DNA of 16,614 nt from Acidimicrobiia bacterium (GCA_013003515.1 JABDIW010000038.1:1-16614), one strand, 5' to 3'; positions 6,480 through 13,611 are shown, numbered from the stretch's first letter. A program made the numbers and translations. The notes: generated from the sequence alone by a model not told the origin.

Positions 6480-7644
6480 CCCGGAACTGATCGATCTCGT
6501 CGGCGATCTTCGACCACACGACGTGTCCCGGGTCGATGAGCTCGAAATGACCGGAGCCCTCGAACTCGTGATACCGGACCTCGTCTCCGGCGTCCGCCGC
6601 CTCTCCTGCATACGTGCGGCTCATCTGGACGGGGACCCGGTCATCTGTGTCTCCATGGACGATCACCTGGGGAACGCCGAGGGGAAGCAGCGCGATGGGG
6701 GAGGACTCCTGATAGCGGGCACCGTCGCGCTCCGGTGAGCGGCGCAGATACCGATCGACCGCACCACCGTCGAGCCCGAGTTTGTGCGCCCGTGCGAGAT
6801 CCGTCACGGGGGCAAGGGCCACGATCCCGGTTGGGGTGACTGCCGACGAGTCGCTCGGACGACTGGCCGCCCACAGTGCCAGCTGTCCTCCGGCCGAGTG
6901 CCCGACCACGATCACCCGCCGCGGGTCGAGGCGGTCCGACAGACCGGCGATGGCGTCGATGGCGGCGCCCACGTCGCTCTGGGTGCCCGGCCAACCGCCG
7001 CCCGAGCCCACGCGGCGATACTCGATGTTCCAGGTCGCCCAGCCTCGTTGGGCGATGTCGATGGCTACTGCATCCATCAGATCGCGCTGCCAGACGTCGG
7101 CCCAGAACCCGCCATGGATGACCACCGCGACCGGGAATGGCCCTTCGCCGTCGGGGACGCGGAGGTCTCCGACCTGATCGGGGGCGTCGTCTCCGTAGGT
7201 GATGGTCTCGGCGGGCCACTTCGAGCGATGCACCAGGTGGCGGAGTGCGTCGCGATAGCTGCGATGGCCTCGCCCGTAGATCGAAGCCGAGCACGCCGTT
7301 GCGATCACCGACCGACGTCGCCATGGTTCGCGTTCCCGAATGTTCGAGATGTGGACTTCGACGACGGGGAGCTGAATCGCCTCGATGGCGTCGTGGAGGC
7401 TGTACGAGTAGTGGGTGAGAGCGCCGGCGTTGACGATGACACCGTCGTGGTCGGCGGCATGGAGTTTGTCCAGGATCTCGCCCTCGTGGTTCGACTGGAA
7501 GACCTCGACAGCGACGCCGAGGTCACTTCCCCAACCCACGATCTGCTCGTCGAGCTCGGCGAGGGTCGTGGTTCCGTAGACCTCCGGGGCTCGTGTCCCG
7601 AGGAGGTTGAGATTCGGTCCGTGGATGACGAGGACGCGCTCCAT
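6460..7644 (-). CDS. aroQ: Fusion: type II 3-dehydroquinate dehydratase (AroQ) + alpha/beta hydrolase
   Basis: One uninterrupted 394-residue frame carries two complete domains. Residues 1-140 are AroQ: PNLNLLGTR (10-18, Arg18), Tyr23 in EVYG, NAGALTHYSYSLHDAI (72-87), EVHISNI with His98, and the C-terminal arginine-rich RRRSVIATACSASIYGRG and SYRDAL. AroQ dehydrates 3-dehydroquinate in the shikimate pathway and usually ends near residue 145. Residues about 142-390 are a BD-FAE/kynurenine-formamidase-like hydrolase: HGGFW oxyanion loop (177-181), nucleophile Ser250 in GHSAGG, acid Asp334/335 in HGDTDDRVP, and His366 in GSGHFELI. Both active sites look intact and the linker is nearly absent. 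The ATG at 7642-7644 opens the AroQ consensus six bases after TACCCT. It follows lplA by 20 bases. The hydrolase substrate is unknown. Confidence 0.88.
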   Translation of the reverse strand: MERVLVIHGPNLNLLGTRAPEVYGTTTLAELDEQIVGWGSDLGVAVEVFQSNHEGEILDKLHAADHDGVIVNAGALTHYSYSLHDAIEAIQLPVVEVHISNIREREPWRRRSVIATACSASIYGRGHRSYRDALRHLVHRSKWPAETITYGDDAPDQVGDLRVPDGEGPFPVAVVIHGGFWADVWQRDLMDAVAIDIAQRGWATWNIEYRRVGSGGGWPGTQSDVGAAIDAIAGLSDRLDPRRVIVVGHSAGGQLALWAASRPSDSSAVTPTGIVALAPVTDLARAHKLGLDGGAVDRYLRRSPERDGARYQESSPIALLPLGVPQVIVHGDTDDRVPVQMSRTYAGEAADAGDEVRYHEFEGSGHFELIDPGHVVWSKIADEIDQFRVSPPGP

Positions 7645-7650
7645 GCGCCG

Positions 7651-7656
7651 AGGGTA
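7651..7656 (-). promoter_or_regulatory. Leaderless -10 element for the AroQ-hydrolase gene
   Basis: TACCCT on the minus strand ends six bases before the ATG, inside the 20-base gap after the lipoate-ligase stop. It would give the fusion gene a transcript of its own in addition to readthrough from the upstream gene. No clear -35 is seen. Confidence 0.4.
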
Positions 7657-7664
7657 TCGGACCA

Positions 7665-8435
7665 TCACCCGGTTGCGGTCGCTTGTCCGTCTGCCTCGAG
7701 ATGGTCCGGGAGGAGGGTCACCGCGTGGGCGACGACCGCCTCGGGGAGGCCGCCAGGCGCGACGTCGCCGAGCTGAGCGAGTTCTGCGGCGATGGCTTCG
7801 GCGACGGAGGAGACTTCGAGACCGGGCGCCCCCTGGTCGAGCGAGCCGGTCGCCTCGGGCCGCCACTCCAGGCCCAGCGCTCGGTATGCGCCGAGGAGGG
7901 GCCGGTTGACTTCACCCGCGTCGCTGACAACCACCACGCCGCCGACGTGGGCAGCGCGCGCCGTGAGCCGCTGGCCGACCCCCATCACCTTGTGGGTGCC
8001 CTCGAGATTCACCGACCACTCACCCGGGCAGTACTCGCCTGGGACCTCGCCGATGCGGGCGTCGAGCCCGAACCGAGAGAACGCCCGCACCATCAGTTCG
8101 GAGATCGCGGTGAACCGTCTGGTGATGGTGGTGCGCGGCGACTCCTCGGGAATCGTCCATGAGAAGGCCAGCGTGCCGGGATGGAACACGGCGGCCCGCC
8201 CGCCGGCGAGCCTTCGTACCGCCGCGAATCGCTCGGCCTGGACGGCAGCGACAGCGTCTTCGTAGCCGGGAGACACGACATCGCGTTTTCCGAAGGCCAC
8301 GACCCGACCAGGGACATGGATGCGGAAGGTCTCGCCGATGGCGCCGGAATCGGCAGCGAGCAGCAGTGCCCGGGCGATGGCGGTGTCGAGTCCGGGTTGG
8401 TCCGGGTGGCCGCTGTCGGCGATCAGGCTGATCAT
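7665..8435 (-). CDS. Lipoate-protein ligase A family (BPL/LplA/LipB) protein
   Basis: A 256-residue protein with the biotin/lipoate ligase fold. Seen are FRIHVPGRVVAFGKRD near residues 38-52, RRLAGGRAAVFHPGTLAFSW (74-93), GEYCPGEWSVN (133-143) and the candidate catalytic lysine Lys149 in GTHKVMGVGQR, followed by a hydrophobic strand pair. These enzymes attach lipoate or octanoate to E2 and GcvH lipoyl domains. The sequence fits the 'lipoate-protein ligase family' group common in Actinobacteria; octanoyltransferase (LipM-like) activity is possible, and Cys136 could matter for that. The ATG at 8433-8435 starts the conserved region; an arginine-rich extension to 8696 overlaps the divergent lipoprotein gene and was rejected. 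TAGGGT (8444-8449) is the candidate -10. Confidence 0.75.
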   Translation of the reverse strand: MISLIADSGHPDQPGLDTAIARALLLAADSGAIGETFRIHVPGRVVAFGKRDVVSPGYEDAVAAVQAERFAAVRRLAGGRAAVFHPGTLAFSWTIPEESPRTTITRRFTAISELMVRAFSRFGLDARIGEVPGEYCPGEWSVNLEGTHKVMGVGQRLTARAAHVGGVVVVSDAGEVNRPLLGAYRALGLEWRPEATGSLDQGAPGLEVSSVAEAIAAELAQLGDVAPGGLPEAVVAHAVTLLPDHLEADGQATATG

Positions 8436-8443
8436 CGGCGGCA

Positions 8444-8449
8444 ACCCTA
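8444..8449 (-). promoter_or_regulatory. Near-leaderless -10 element for the lipoate-ligase gene
   Basis: TAGGGT on the minus strand ends eight bases before the ATG at 8435, with no ribosome-binding site between. It lies in the 71-base region shared with the divergent lipoprotein gene. Confidence 0.4.
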
Positions 8450-8471
8450 GGTGCACCTGTGGTCCTGGTTG

Positions 8472-8500
8472 TTGGCTCAATCCCGAGCCTCTGGGAAACT
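8472..8500 (+). promoter_or_regulatory. Promoter for the lipoprotein gene, probably leaderless
   Basis: TTGGCT (8472-8477), a 17-base spacer and GAAACT (8495-8500) lie six bases before the GTG at 8507. The -35 is a fair match to TTGACA; the -10 lacks the first T but keeps the second A and final T. The spacing to the start codon repeats that of other genes in this window and supports GTG 8507 as the start. Confidence 0.4.
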
Positions 8501-8506
8501 CAGCGG

Positions 8507-9199
8507 GTGCGCAACCTTCGGATCTGGGTTCTTGTCCTCGCCCTGGCGGTGCTGGCCGCCGCATGCGGCGATGACGAGCCGTTCTCCAATCTCGGGGATT
8601 TCTCCCGTGACTACGTCCACGGCGAATCGACCTCCACCAGCCTCGTGACGATCGATCCGGGCGAAGACGACGGCGAGCTTCCCGAAGGCGCCGCACTTTC
8701 CACCGACGCGGATTGGACGAACGACACCCTGGCGGCCTCCACCGCCGGCAACGCTGCGGACGTCGTCGCCGCTGTGTGGACGCGCGGCGGGGGTGAGGGG
8801 TTCGTCCAGGCGAGCCGAGCCGAGATCGCCGCGGCGCTCCCTGAGATCGACTTCCCGGAGCTCGTCCCGGACCAGGTTGGCTGGGTCACCAGCCAGCTCG
8901 TGTTCGATCCATCGGCTGCTGCTCTCGATATCGACACGGCTGCGGCGTTCGGCTTGTGGGCCTATGAGCCGTACACGGTGACACGGGGCCAGGGTCAGGT
9001 TGCAGTTCTCCGGATCGGCATCCTGGGTCCCGACGAGGAGGCTGAGCCGATCACGGCAGAGCCTGTCGACGAGGGGTTGAGCCTCACCTGGGCGGACACC
9101 GGATATCGCTACGAGTTGTTCTGTCGAACCGGTCTTCCCGATCCGCAGTGCTGGCGGATGGCCGAGACCGCAGCACCGCTTCGACTGTTGCTGCCGTGA
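8507..9199 (+). CDS. Secreted lipoprotein of unknown function
   Basis: A 230-residue protein that begins with a lipoprotein signal peptide: basic RNLR, a hydrophobic core of leucine/valine/alanine, and the lipobox-like LAAAC with Cys20 followed by GDDE. The mature part is acidic and low in conserved motifs; a serine/threonine-rich linker (about residues 35-60) precedes a domain with one possible disulfide pair (the cysteines in FCRTGLPDPQCW near the C-terminus). I do not recognise a family. It should be anchored to the outer face of the cytoplasmic membrane. The GTG start is preferred because the longer frame to 8459 would place the signal peptide inside the protein. It lies upstream of the ABC exporter gene with a 34-base gap, so a link is possible but unproven. 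Confidence 0.75.
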   Translation: MRNLRIWVLVLALAVLAAACGDDEPFSNLGDFSRDYVHGESTSTSLVTIDPGEDDGELPEGAALSTDADWTNDTLAASTAGNAADVVAAVWTRGGGEGFVQASRAEIAAALPEIDFPELVPDQVGWVTSQLVFDPSAAALDIDTAAAFGLWAYEPYTVTRGQGQVAVLRIGILGPDEEAEPITAEPVDEGLSLTWADTGYRYELFCRTGLPDPQCWRMAETAAPLRLLLP

Positions 9200-9203
9200 C
9201 CGC

Positions 9204-9223
9204 TACCCGGTAACCCCCGGGTA
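9204..9223. repeat. Inverted repeat overlapping the ABC exporter promoter
   Basis: TACCCGG (9204-9210), six bases, CCGGGTA (9217-9223). The right arm overlaps the first two bases of the TATGGT -10 (9222-9227). The stem is GC-rich but no T-run follows, so a terminator for the lipoprotein gene is less likely than an operator for the ABC gene; either remains possible. Confidence 0.45.
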
Positions 9224-9227
9224 TGGT
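9222..9227 (+). promoter_or_regulatory. Leaderless -10 element for the ABC exporter gene
   Basis: TATGGT ends six bases before the ATG at 9234, matching the spacing at other leaderless starts here. No good -35 was found (TGACCG at 9197-9202 leaves a 19-base spacer). Confidence 0.45.
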
Positions 9228-9233
9228 CGCTCC

Positions 9234-11141
9234 ATGTTTCACGGTGGCAGCTGGTGGTCCTACGTCCGGTATGACGAGGAGCAGGACCGCCCCCAGGTAG
9301 ACCGCATCCTCTTGCGCAGGGTGCTCTCCTACGGCCGCCCGTACCAAGGCAAGCTGACATTGGTCCTGGTGACCATCGTGATCATCTCGCTGGTGTCGGT
9401 GGTGCCCCCTCTGCTGATGCGGCGCCTTCTCGACGTGGCGATCCCGGAGGAGGACCTGGGGATGGTCACCCTTCTCGGCATCGGGATGGTGGCGGTACCC
9501 GTGATGAACGGGATCATCGGGGTCCTCCAGCGCTGGGCGACGGCCGCCGTCGGCGAAGGCATCATCTATGACCTGCGTCGCCAGCTGTTCGGACATCTGC
9601 AGCGGATGTCCGTCGGATTCTTCACCGGGACTCGAACCGGCGAGTTGATGTCGCGGCTCAACAACGACGTGGTTGGCGCCCAGCAGGCGGTCACCGGCAC
9701 GTTCGTGAACCTGGCGTCCAATTCGGTGTCCACCGTCCTCACGCTCGCCGTGATGCTCACCCTGGAATGGCGGCTGACGTTGATCGCAGTCGCGGTGCTC
9801 CCGGTCTTCATTCTCATGTCGCGCCGGGTGGGGAAGCTGTTGCGAGTCGTGCGTCGCGAGCAGATGGAGCACAACGCCCGCATGAACTCGCTCATGCAAG
9901 AGGTGCTGTCGGTGTCGGGTGCGCTGTTGGCCAAGCTGTTCGGTCGCATCCCCGATGAGGACTCCCGTTTCGCCGAACGCGCCGCCGACGTGCGCGACAC
10001 CGGGGTCCGGCAGGCCCTCATCGGTCGATGGTTCTTCATGGCTTTGGGAATCGCATCGGCCGTCGGGACCGCACTCGTCTTCTGGTTCGGAGCCTGGATG
10101 GTCATCAACGGCGACATCACCATCGGGACGATCGTCGCGCTGTCCGCATACCTCACGGCTCTGTACGGGCCGCTGTCGGCGCTGTCGAATGCCCGGGTCG
10201 AGTTCTCGACGTCGCTGGTGTCGTTCGAGCGGGTCTTCGAGGTCATCGATCTGCCACGCGACATAGAGGAGCGGGCCGATGCACACGACCTCGACGAGGT
10301 CGTCGGGTCGCTCGAATTCGATGACGTTTCGTTCTCGTACGGAGCCGGTTCCTCAGGGGGTCTGTCTCAGGTGAAGCGGTATTCGTCTCGTACCCCAACC
10401 GAGCTCCAGGGCCTGGAGACGCCGCAGCCGTCGACCCGGGAGTGGGCGCTGCAGGACATCTCGTTTGCGGTGGAACCCGGAGAGCTGGTGGCTCTGGTGG
10501 GTCCGTCGGGTGCCGGCAAGACAACGACCACCTATCTGGTGCCCCGCCTCTACGACGTGACCGAGGGCGCCATCCGGATCGACGGCCACGATGTACGCGA
10601 CGTCACTTCGCAGAGCCTTGCCTCCGCGATCGGTGTGGTCACCCAGGAGTCGTACCTCTTCCACGACTCGATCGCCGCCAACCTCCGCTACGCCAAGCCC
10701 ACAGCGTCTCTCGACGAGCTGCGGGCCGCCGCCCGGGTCGCCAACATCGACGACTTCATCTCGGCGCTTCCCGGCGGATACGAGACCGTGGTCGGGGAGC
10801 GCGGCTACCGGCTCTCTGGTGGCGAGAAGCAGCGTGTCGCCATCGCCAGGGTCGTGCTCAAGGATCCGGAGATCCTCATCCTCGACGAAGCGACCTCCCA
10901 CCTGGATGCCCAGAACGAGGCGCTCATCCAGGAGGCGCTGGAGCGAGTGATGGAAGGCCGAACGTCTCTCGTCATCGCTCACCGGTTGTCGACGATCCTC
11001 GCCGCCGACCGGATCCTGGTCGTCGAGGGCGGGCGCCTCGTCGACACCGGCACTCACCAGGAGTTAGTCGCACGGGGCGGGCTGTACGCCGATCTCTACG
11101 AAACCCAGTTCCGCAACCTCGGCGACCCGGTAGCTGGGTGA
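9234..11141 (+). CDS. ABC exporter half-transporter (fused permease and ATPase)
   Basis: A 635-residue protein with an N-terminal six-helix exporter domain (about residues 40-330, starting YGRPYQGKLTLVLVTIVI) and a C-terminal ATPase. Walker A is GPSGAGKT (423-430), the Q-loop is VVTQESYLF, the signature is LSGGE (527-531), Walker B is ILILDE (547-552) and the switch histidine is His583 in IAHRLST. All catalytic residues are present, so it could work as a homodimer, pumping lipids, peptides or drugs out of the cytoplasm; the substrate is unknown. A segment of roughly 40 residues, serine/glutamine-rich, sits between SYGAG and ALQDISF before Walker A, longer than in MsbA. The stop overlaps the Nudix start as GTGA, so the two are coupled. 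Confidence 0.92.
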   Translation: MFHGGSWWSYVRYDEEQDRPQVDRILLRRVLSYGRPYQGKLTLVLVTIVIISLVSVVPPLLMRRLLDVAIPEEDLGMVTLLGIGMVAVPVMNGIIGVLQRWATAAVGEGIIYDLRRQLFGHLQRMSVGFFTGTRTGELMSRLNNDVVGAQQAVTGTFVNLASNSVSTVLTLAVMLTLEWRLTLIAVAVLPVFILMSRRVGKLLRVVRREQMEHNARMNSLMQEVLSVSGALLAKLFGRIPDEDSRFAERAADVRDTGVRQALIGRWFFMALGIASAVGTALVFWFGAWMVINGDITIGTIVALSAYLTALYGPLSALSNARVEFSTSLVSFERVFEVIDLPRDIEERADAHDLDEVVGSLEFDDVSFSYGAGSSGGLSQVKRYSSRTPTELQGLETPQPSTREWALQDISFAVEPGELVALVGPSGAGKTTTTYLVPRLYDVTEGAIRIDGHDVRDVTSQSLASAIGVVTQESYLFHDSIAANLRYAKPTASLDELRAAARVANIDDFISALPGGYETVVGERGYRLSGGEKQRVAIARVVLKDPEILILDEATSHLDAQNEALIQEALERVMEGRTSLVIAHRLSTILAADRILVVEGGRLVDTGTHQELVARGGLYADLYETQFRNLGDPVAG

Positions 11142-11680
11142 CGGCGCGCTACCCGGTGTGGGACGGTTCCGGATGGTCGGACGTCGACGTCCCGACATCG
11201 GGTGGGGAGCCGATCGTCGTCCCGAACGTCACGGCAATCGTCCACCCGCCTGGCGACCTCTCTCGCTTGTTGTTGCAGCGCCGAGACAAGCCGGATGAAC
11301 CGGTGTACCGGCGGCTGGAGACACCAGGAGGGCGCTGGCGCGCCGGCGAGTCGGCTCTGGAAGCAGTCAGACGCGAAGTCGCCGAGGAGACAGGTCTCCG
11401 GGTCATTGCAGTGTCCTCGGAGTCGGTACGTCATGAGCCGACTCCTCAGCGGCCTTTCGTCGTCGACCACCCGATCGCCGTGACAGTGGGTGTCGAAGGG
11501 GCGTATCCAGCGCTGTTGGCGGTCTTCGTCGTCGAGGCCGAGGGTGACCCGGTGGGTCTTCCGGGCGAGTCGTTCGAGCCGTCGTTCTGGGACGTGACCG
11601 ACGTCCGGGATCTGCTCGACTCCCAGCCGGAGGCATTCACCGCAGCGGCGCACTCGGTGCTGAGGACCTACCTCGGCTAG
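11138..11680 (+). CDS. Nudix hydrolase
   Basis: A 180-residue protein with a complete Nudix box at residues 65-87: Gly65, Glu71, Arg79-Glu80, Glu83-Glu84 and Gly86-Leu87 in the GX5EX7REUXEEXGU pattern. The core begins at VVPNVTAIVH, with RLLLQRRDK before the box and FEPSFWDVTDVRDLL near the C-terminus. Nudix enzymes hydrolyse nucleoside diphosphate-linked compounds in the cytosol using divalent metal; the substrate is not deducible. The GTG at 11138 overlaps the ABC exporter TGA by four bases (GTGA), implying translational coupling. The TAG stop shares a CTAG palindrome with the stop of the convergent haloalkane dehalogenase gene. Confidence 0.88.
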   Translation: MTARYPVWDGSGWSDVDVPTSGGEPIVVPNVTAIVHPPGDLSRLLLQRRDKPDEPVYRRLETPGGRWRAGESALEAVRREVAEETGLRVIAVSSESVRHEPTPQRPFVVDHPIAVTVGVEGAYPALLAVFVVEAEGDPVGLPGESFEPSFWDVTDVRDLLDSQPEAFTAAAHSVLRTYLG

Positions 11681-12558
11681 GTGGTCCGGTCCAGGAAGTC
11701 GGCGATCCGGCCGGCGACCACCTCACCCTGGTCTTCCTGGAGGAAGTGACCGGCGTTCTCTATCAGTTCCAGCGCCGTCGCTCCAGGGATGCGCTCGACG
11801 AACCGTTCACCGACCCTGGTGTTGAAGATCGGGTCCTCGGTGGAGAACAGGACCTGGGTCGGCTTGTCCCATGTGGTGAGGGCGTCTGCCACAGCTTGCA
11901 TCTCGTTTGCGCCGGTGTGGTCCTCGGCGATCGGGACGATCAACGGGAATCGGTGTGCGCCGACCTTGTACGAAGCGTCCGGGAACGGTGCCTCGTAGGC
12001 GGCGAAGACCTCTGCCGGCCACTCCGTCACCGCCGAGCGACCCATGATGAAGCCGATGGGGAGATCGGGTGTGTTCTCCACGAAGGTTCGCCAGGCCATG
12101 AACCCCTCGGAGACCTTGGAGCGCCCGGTGGAAACGCCGGTGTTCATGATCGTCAGCCGATCGAAGCGGTGGGACATCTCGGTGGCGAGGCGGAGGCCGA
12201 TGGGGCCACCCCAGTCCTGAACCACGGCCGTGGCGTTGGTGACGTCGAGATGGTCGAGGAGTGAGGCCATGGTGGCCACGTGGTTGTCGTACGTGTACCA
12301 ATCGGGGTCGGTCGGTTTGTCGGACTTGCCGAACCCCACGTAGTCCGGGGCGATTGCCCGGTATCCGCGATCGACGAGAACGGGGATGACCTTGCGGTAC
12401 AGGAACGACCAGGTCGGCTCGCCGTGGAACAGGACTACCGGTGGTCCGGATCCTTCATCCACGAAGTGGATGCGGTGCCCGTCCCAGTCGTGCCACCGGG
12501 CCTCGAACGGGTAGTCGGGAATCCCGACGAAGGCCTCGTCGGGAGTGCGCAGGATCAC
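11677..12558 (-). CDS. Haloalkane dehalogenase, subfamily I
   Basis: A 293-residue alpha/beta hydrolase. HGEPTWSFLYRK (45-56, Glu47) forms the oxyanion loop, the nucleophile Asp115 with halide-binding Trp116 sits in VVQDWGGPIGLR, the candidate second halide tryptophan is Trp156 in the cap, Asp242 in STEDPIF is the catalytic acid and His271 in GHFLQED is the base. The cap segment YEAPFPDASYKVGAHRFP is diagnostic of HLD-I (DhlA/DmbC type). These cytosolic enzymes cleave carbon-halogen bonds to alcohol and halide; natural substrates are mostly unknown. The GTG at 12556-12558 overlaps the UspA-like TGA as GTGA and has AGGAG upstream. It is the last gene of an operon with flavin reductase and UspA. 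Confidence 0.9.
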   Translation of the reverse strand: MILRTPDEAFVGIPDYPFEARWHDWDGHRIHFVDEGSGPPVVLFHGEPTWSFLYRKVIPVLVDRGYRAIAPDYVGFGKSDKPTDPDWYTYDNHVATMASLLDHLDVTNATAVVQDWGGPIGLRLATEMSHRFDRLTIMNTGVSTGRSKVSEGFMAWRTFVENTPDLPIGFIMGRSAVTEWPAEVFAAYEAPFPDASYKVGAHRFPLIVPIAEDHTGANEMQAVADALTTWDKPTQVLFSTEDPIFNTRVGERFVERIPGATALELIENAGHFLQEDQGEVVAGRIADFLDRTT

Positions 12559-13073
12559 TCGCTCTCCTGCCAGTCTCCGTCGTTGGGGTCGACACGGCTC
12601 TCGCCGGTCGGCGCGGGCACCACGAGCACCGGGCGTCGTGACTCGATCATGACTCGGGCCGAGACGCTCTCCCAGTCGTCGAAGATCTGCCTCGTCGCTC
12701 CGAGGATGACGACATCGACATCGAGATCCTCGGCTGCCCTCGAGATCACGGCGGCCGGATCCTGGCCCTCGAGGTACACGGGTGTCGCCTCGATCCCGTC
12801 GGCCCGCAGCGCGGCGATGATCGGGTCGGTGAGTTTCCTGCCGCGTTCCTCTACGTAGCGAGCGACCAGGGTCTCTTCCTGGGTCTTGCGGTTCGCCGTC
12901 TCGTCTTCGGTCGCCAGGGGATGCCACTCTTCAGACCGCAACACCTCGAGGAACGACCTCGGGATGCCCACGACGGTCGTCACGGTGACCTTGTCGTCGC
13001 CGGCGAGCCGGCTGGCGAAACGGGCGACGGGGCCGGGGCTGAGGGCGCCGGTGGTGGCTATCAGCACGTGCAT
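12555..13073 (-). CDS. Universal stress protein (UspA) family
   Basis: A 172-residue single UspA domain. It opens with MHVLIATTGA (beta-1 and its loop), has the VVILGAT strand before the C-terminal loop, and ends RRPVLVVPAP as UspA proteins do. In ATP-binding members the loop reads G-x2-G-x9-G-S/T. Here it is GATRQIFDDWESVSARVM, without the later glycines, so ATP binding may be lost or altered. The middle (residues 40-80) is unusually charged and helical. The ATG at 13071-13073 overlaps the flavin-reductase TGA by one base, with GGAGG upstream, so the genes are coupled. The role is likely stress-related; the partner is not evident. Confidence 0.8.
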   Translation of the reverse strand: MHVLIATTGALSPGPVARFASRLAGDDKVTVTTVVGIPRSFLEVLRSEEWHPLATEDETANRKTQEETLVARYVEERGRKLTDPIIAALRADGIEATPVYLEGQDPAAVISRAAEDLDVDVVILGATRQIFDDWESVSARVMIESRRPVLVVPAPTGESRVDPNDGDWQESE

Positions 13074-13585
13074 CAGTGGCCTCCTCGCTTCACGCCGCCG
13101 TACTTCATTCGGGTGTCTTCCATCCTGGCGACCTCTGGATCGTCGTCGTCGGTCTGGAAACCTGCATCGACCACCTCACCCAGGAACACATCATGGCTGC
13201 CGCACTCGATGGTCTGCCACACCGTGCACTCCAGATAGGCGACGGCCTCCTCGAAGATCGGGGCGCCGGTGACACCCTCTCGCACTGCCCGATCGTTCAG
13301 CGTCATGCCGTCTTTGATTGCCGGCTTCGAGAACTTGACGAACGGGCGGGTGTCTTCGCGGTCCCACAGGTTGATCGAGAACGAACCGCCCTCTCTGATC
13401 AGCCGGTTGGTCACTGCCGAGGCATCGACCGAGATCGCGACGAGAACGGGCTCCATTGCGACCTGGGTCACCCAGCTCTGGGTCATACCATTCCACTCGT
13501 CGCCAGAACGTGAACCGATGAGGCACAACACGTTCGGGATCTTCCACAGGACCCGGTTCAGGGTCTCGGGCGTCGGCTCGGCCAT
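13073..13585 (-). CDS. Flavin reductase-like FMN-binding protein
   Basis: A 170-residue protein of the flavin reductase/FMN-binding split-barrel family. Recognisable parts are the N-terminal LWKIPNVLCLIGSR strand, MTQSWVTQVAMEPVLVAISV (the T-x-S/W-V..Q and E-P elements that cradle FMN), GGSFSINLWD, a central CTVWQTIECGSHDVFLGEVVDAG segment, and the YGGVKR near the C-terminus. Family members supply reduced flavin to oxygenases or bind FMN as an oxidoreductase; no NAD(P)H site is distinct here. The ATG at 13583-13585 has GAGGAG three bases upstream. It leads an operon with the UspA-like and haloalkane dehalogenase genes. A TAACGT hexamer at 13612-13617 on the minus strand is a candidate -10. 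Confidence 0.8.
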   Translation of the reverse strand: MAEPTPETLNRVLWKIPNVLCLIGSRSGDEWNGMTQSWVTQVAMEPVLVAISVDASAVTNRLIREGGSFSINLWDREDTRPFVKFSKPAIKDGMTLNDRAVREGVTGAPIFEEAVAYLECTVWQTIECGSHDVFLGEVVDAGFQTDDDDPEVARMEDTRMKYGGVKRGGH

Positions 13586-13611
13586 GGGCTCCTCGGAGAT
13601 CGGGGTCCGAC

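Noticed and set aside
5304..6611. 435-codon minus-strand open frame antisense to the class I aminotransferase
   Set aside because: The plus-strand frame has clear PLP-enzyme motifs; the antisense product is rich in Arg/His/Gly with no family resemblance, as expected of a high-GC shadow frame.
6460..7644. Frameshift or assembly artefact explaining the AroQ-hydrolase fusion
   Set aside because: The frame is continuous, both domains are full length and in the same frame with a natural linker, and no duplicated or missing bases are apparent. Read data would still be needed to be certain.
7645..7866. 74-residue arginine-rich N-terminal extension of the AroQ fusion
   Set aside because: It overlaps the lipoate-ligase gene in another frame and precedes the sharply defined AroQ start; a leaderless -10 sits at the shorter start.
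9084..10286. 400-codon minus-strand open frame antisense to the lipoprotein and ABC exporter genes
   Set aside because: Low-complexity His/Asp/Arg/Gln composition and a fully motif-supported ABC transporter on the other strand.
10442..11137. N-terminal extension of the Nudix frame into the ABC exporter gene
   Set aside because: The extension is the +2 shadow of the ATPase domain; the GTG overlapping the exporter stop fits the coupling used elsewhere here.
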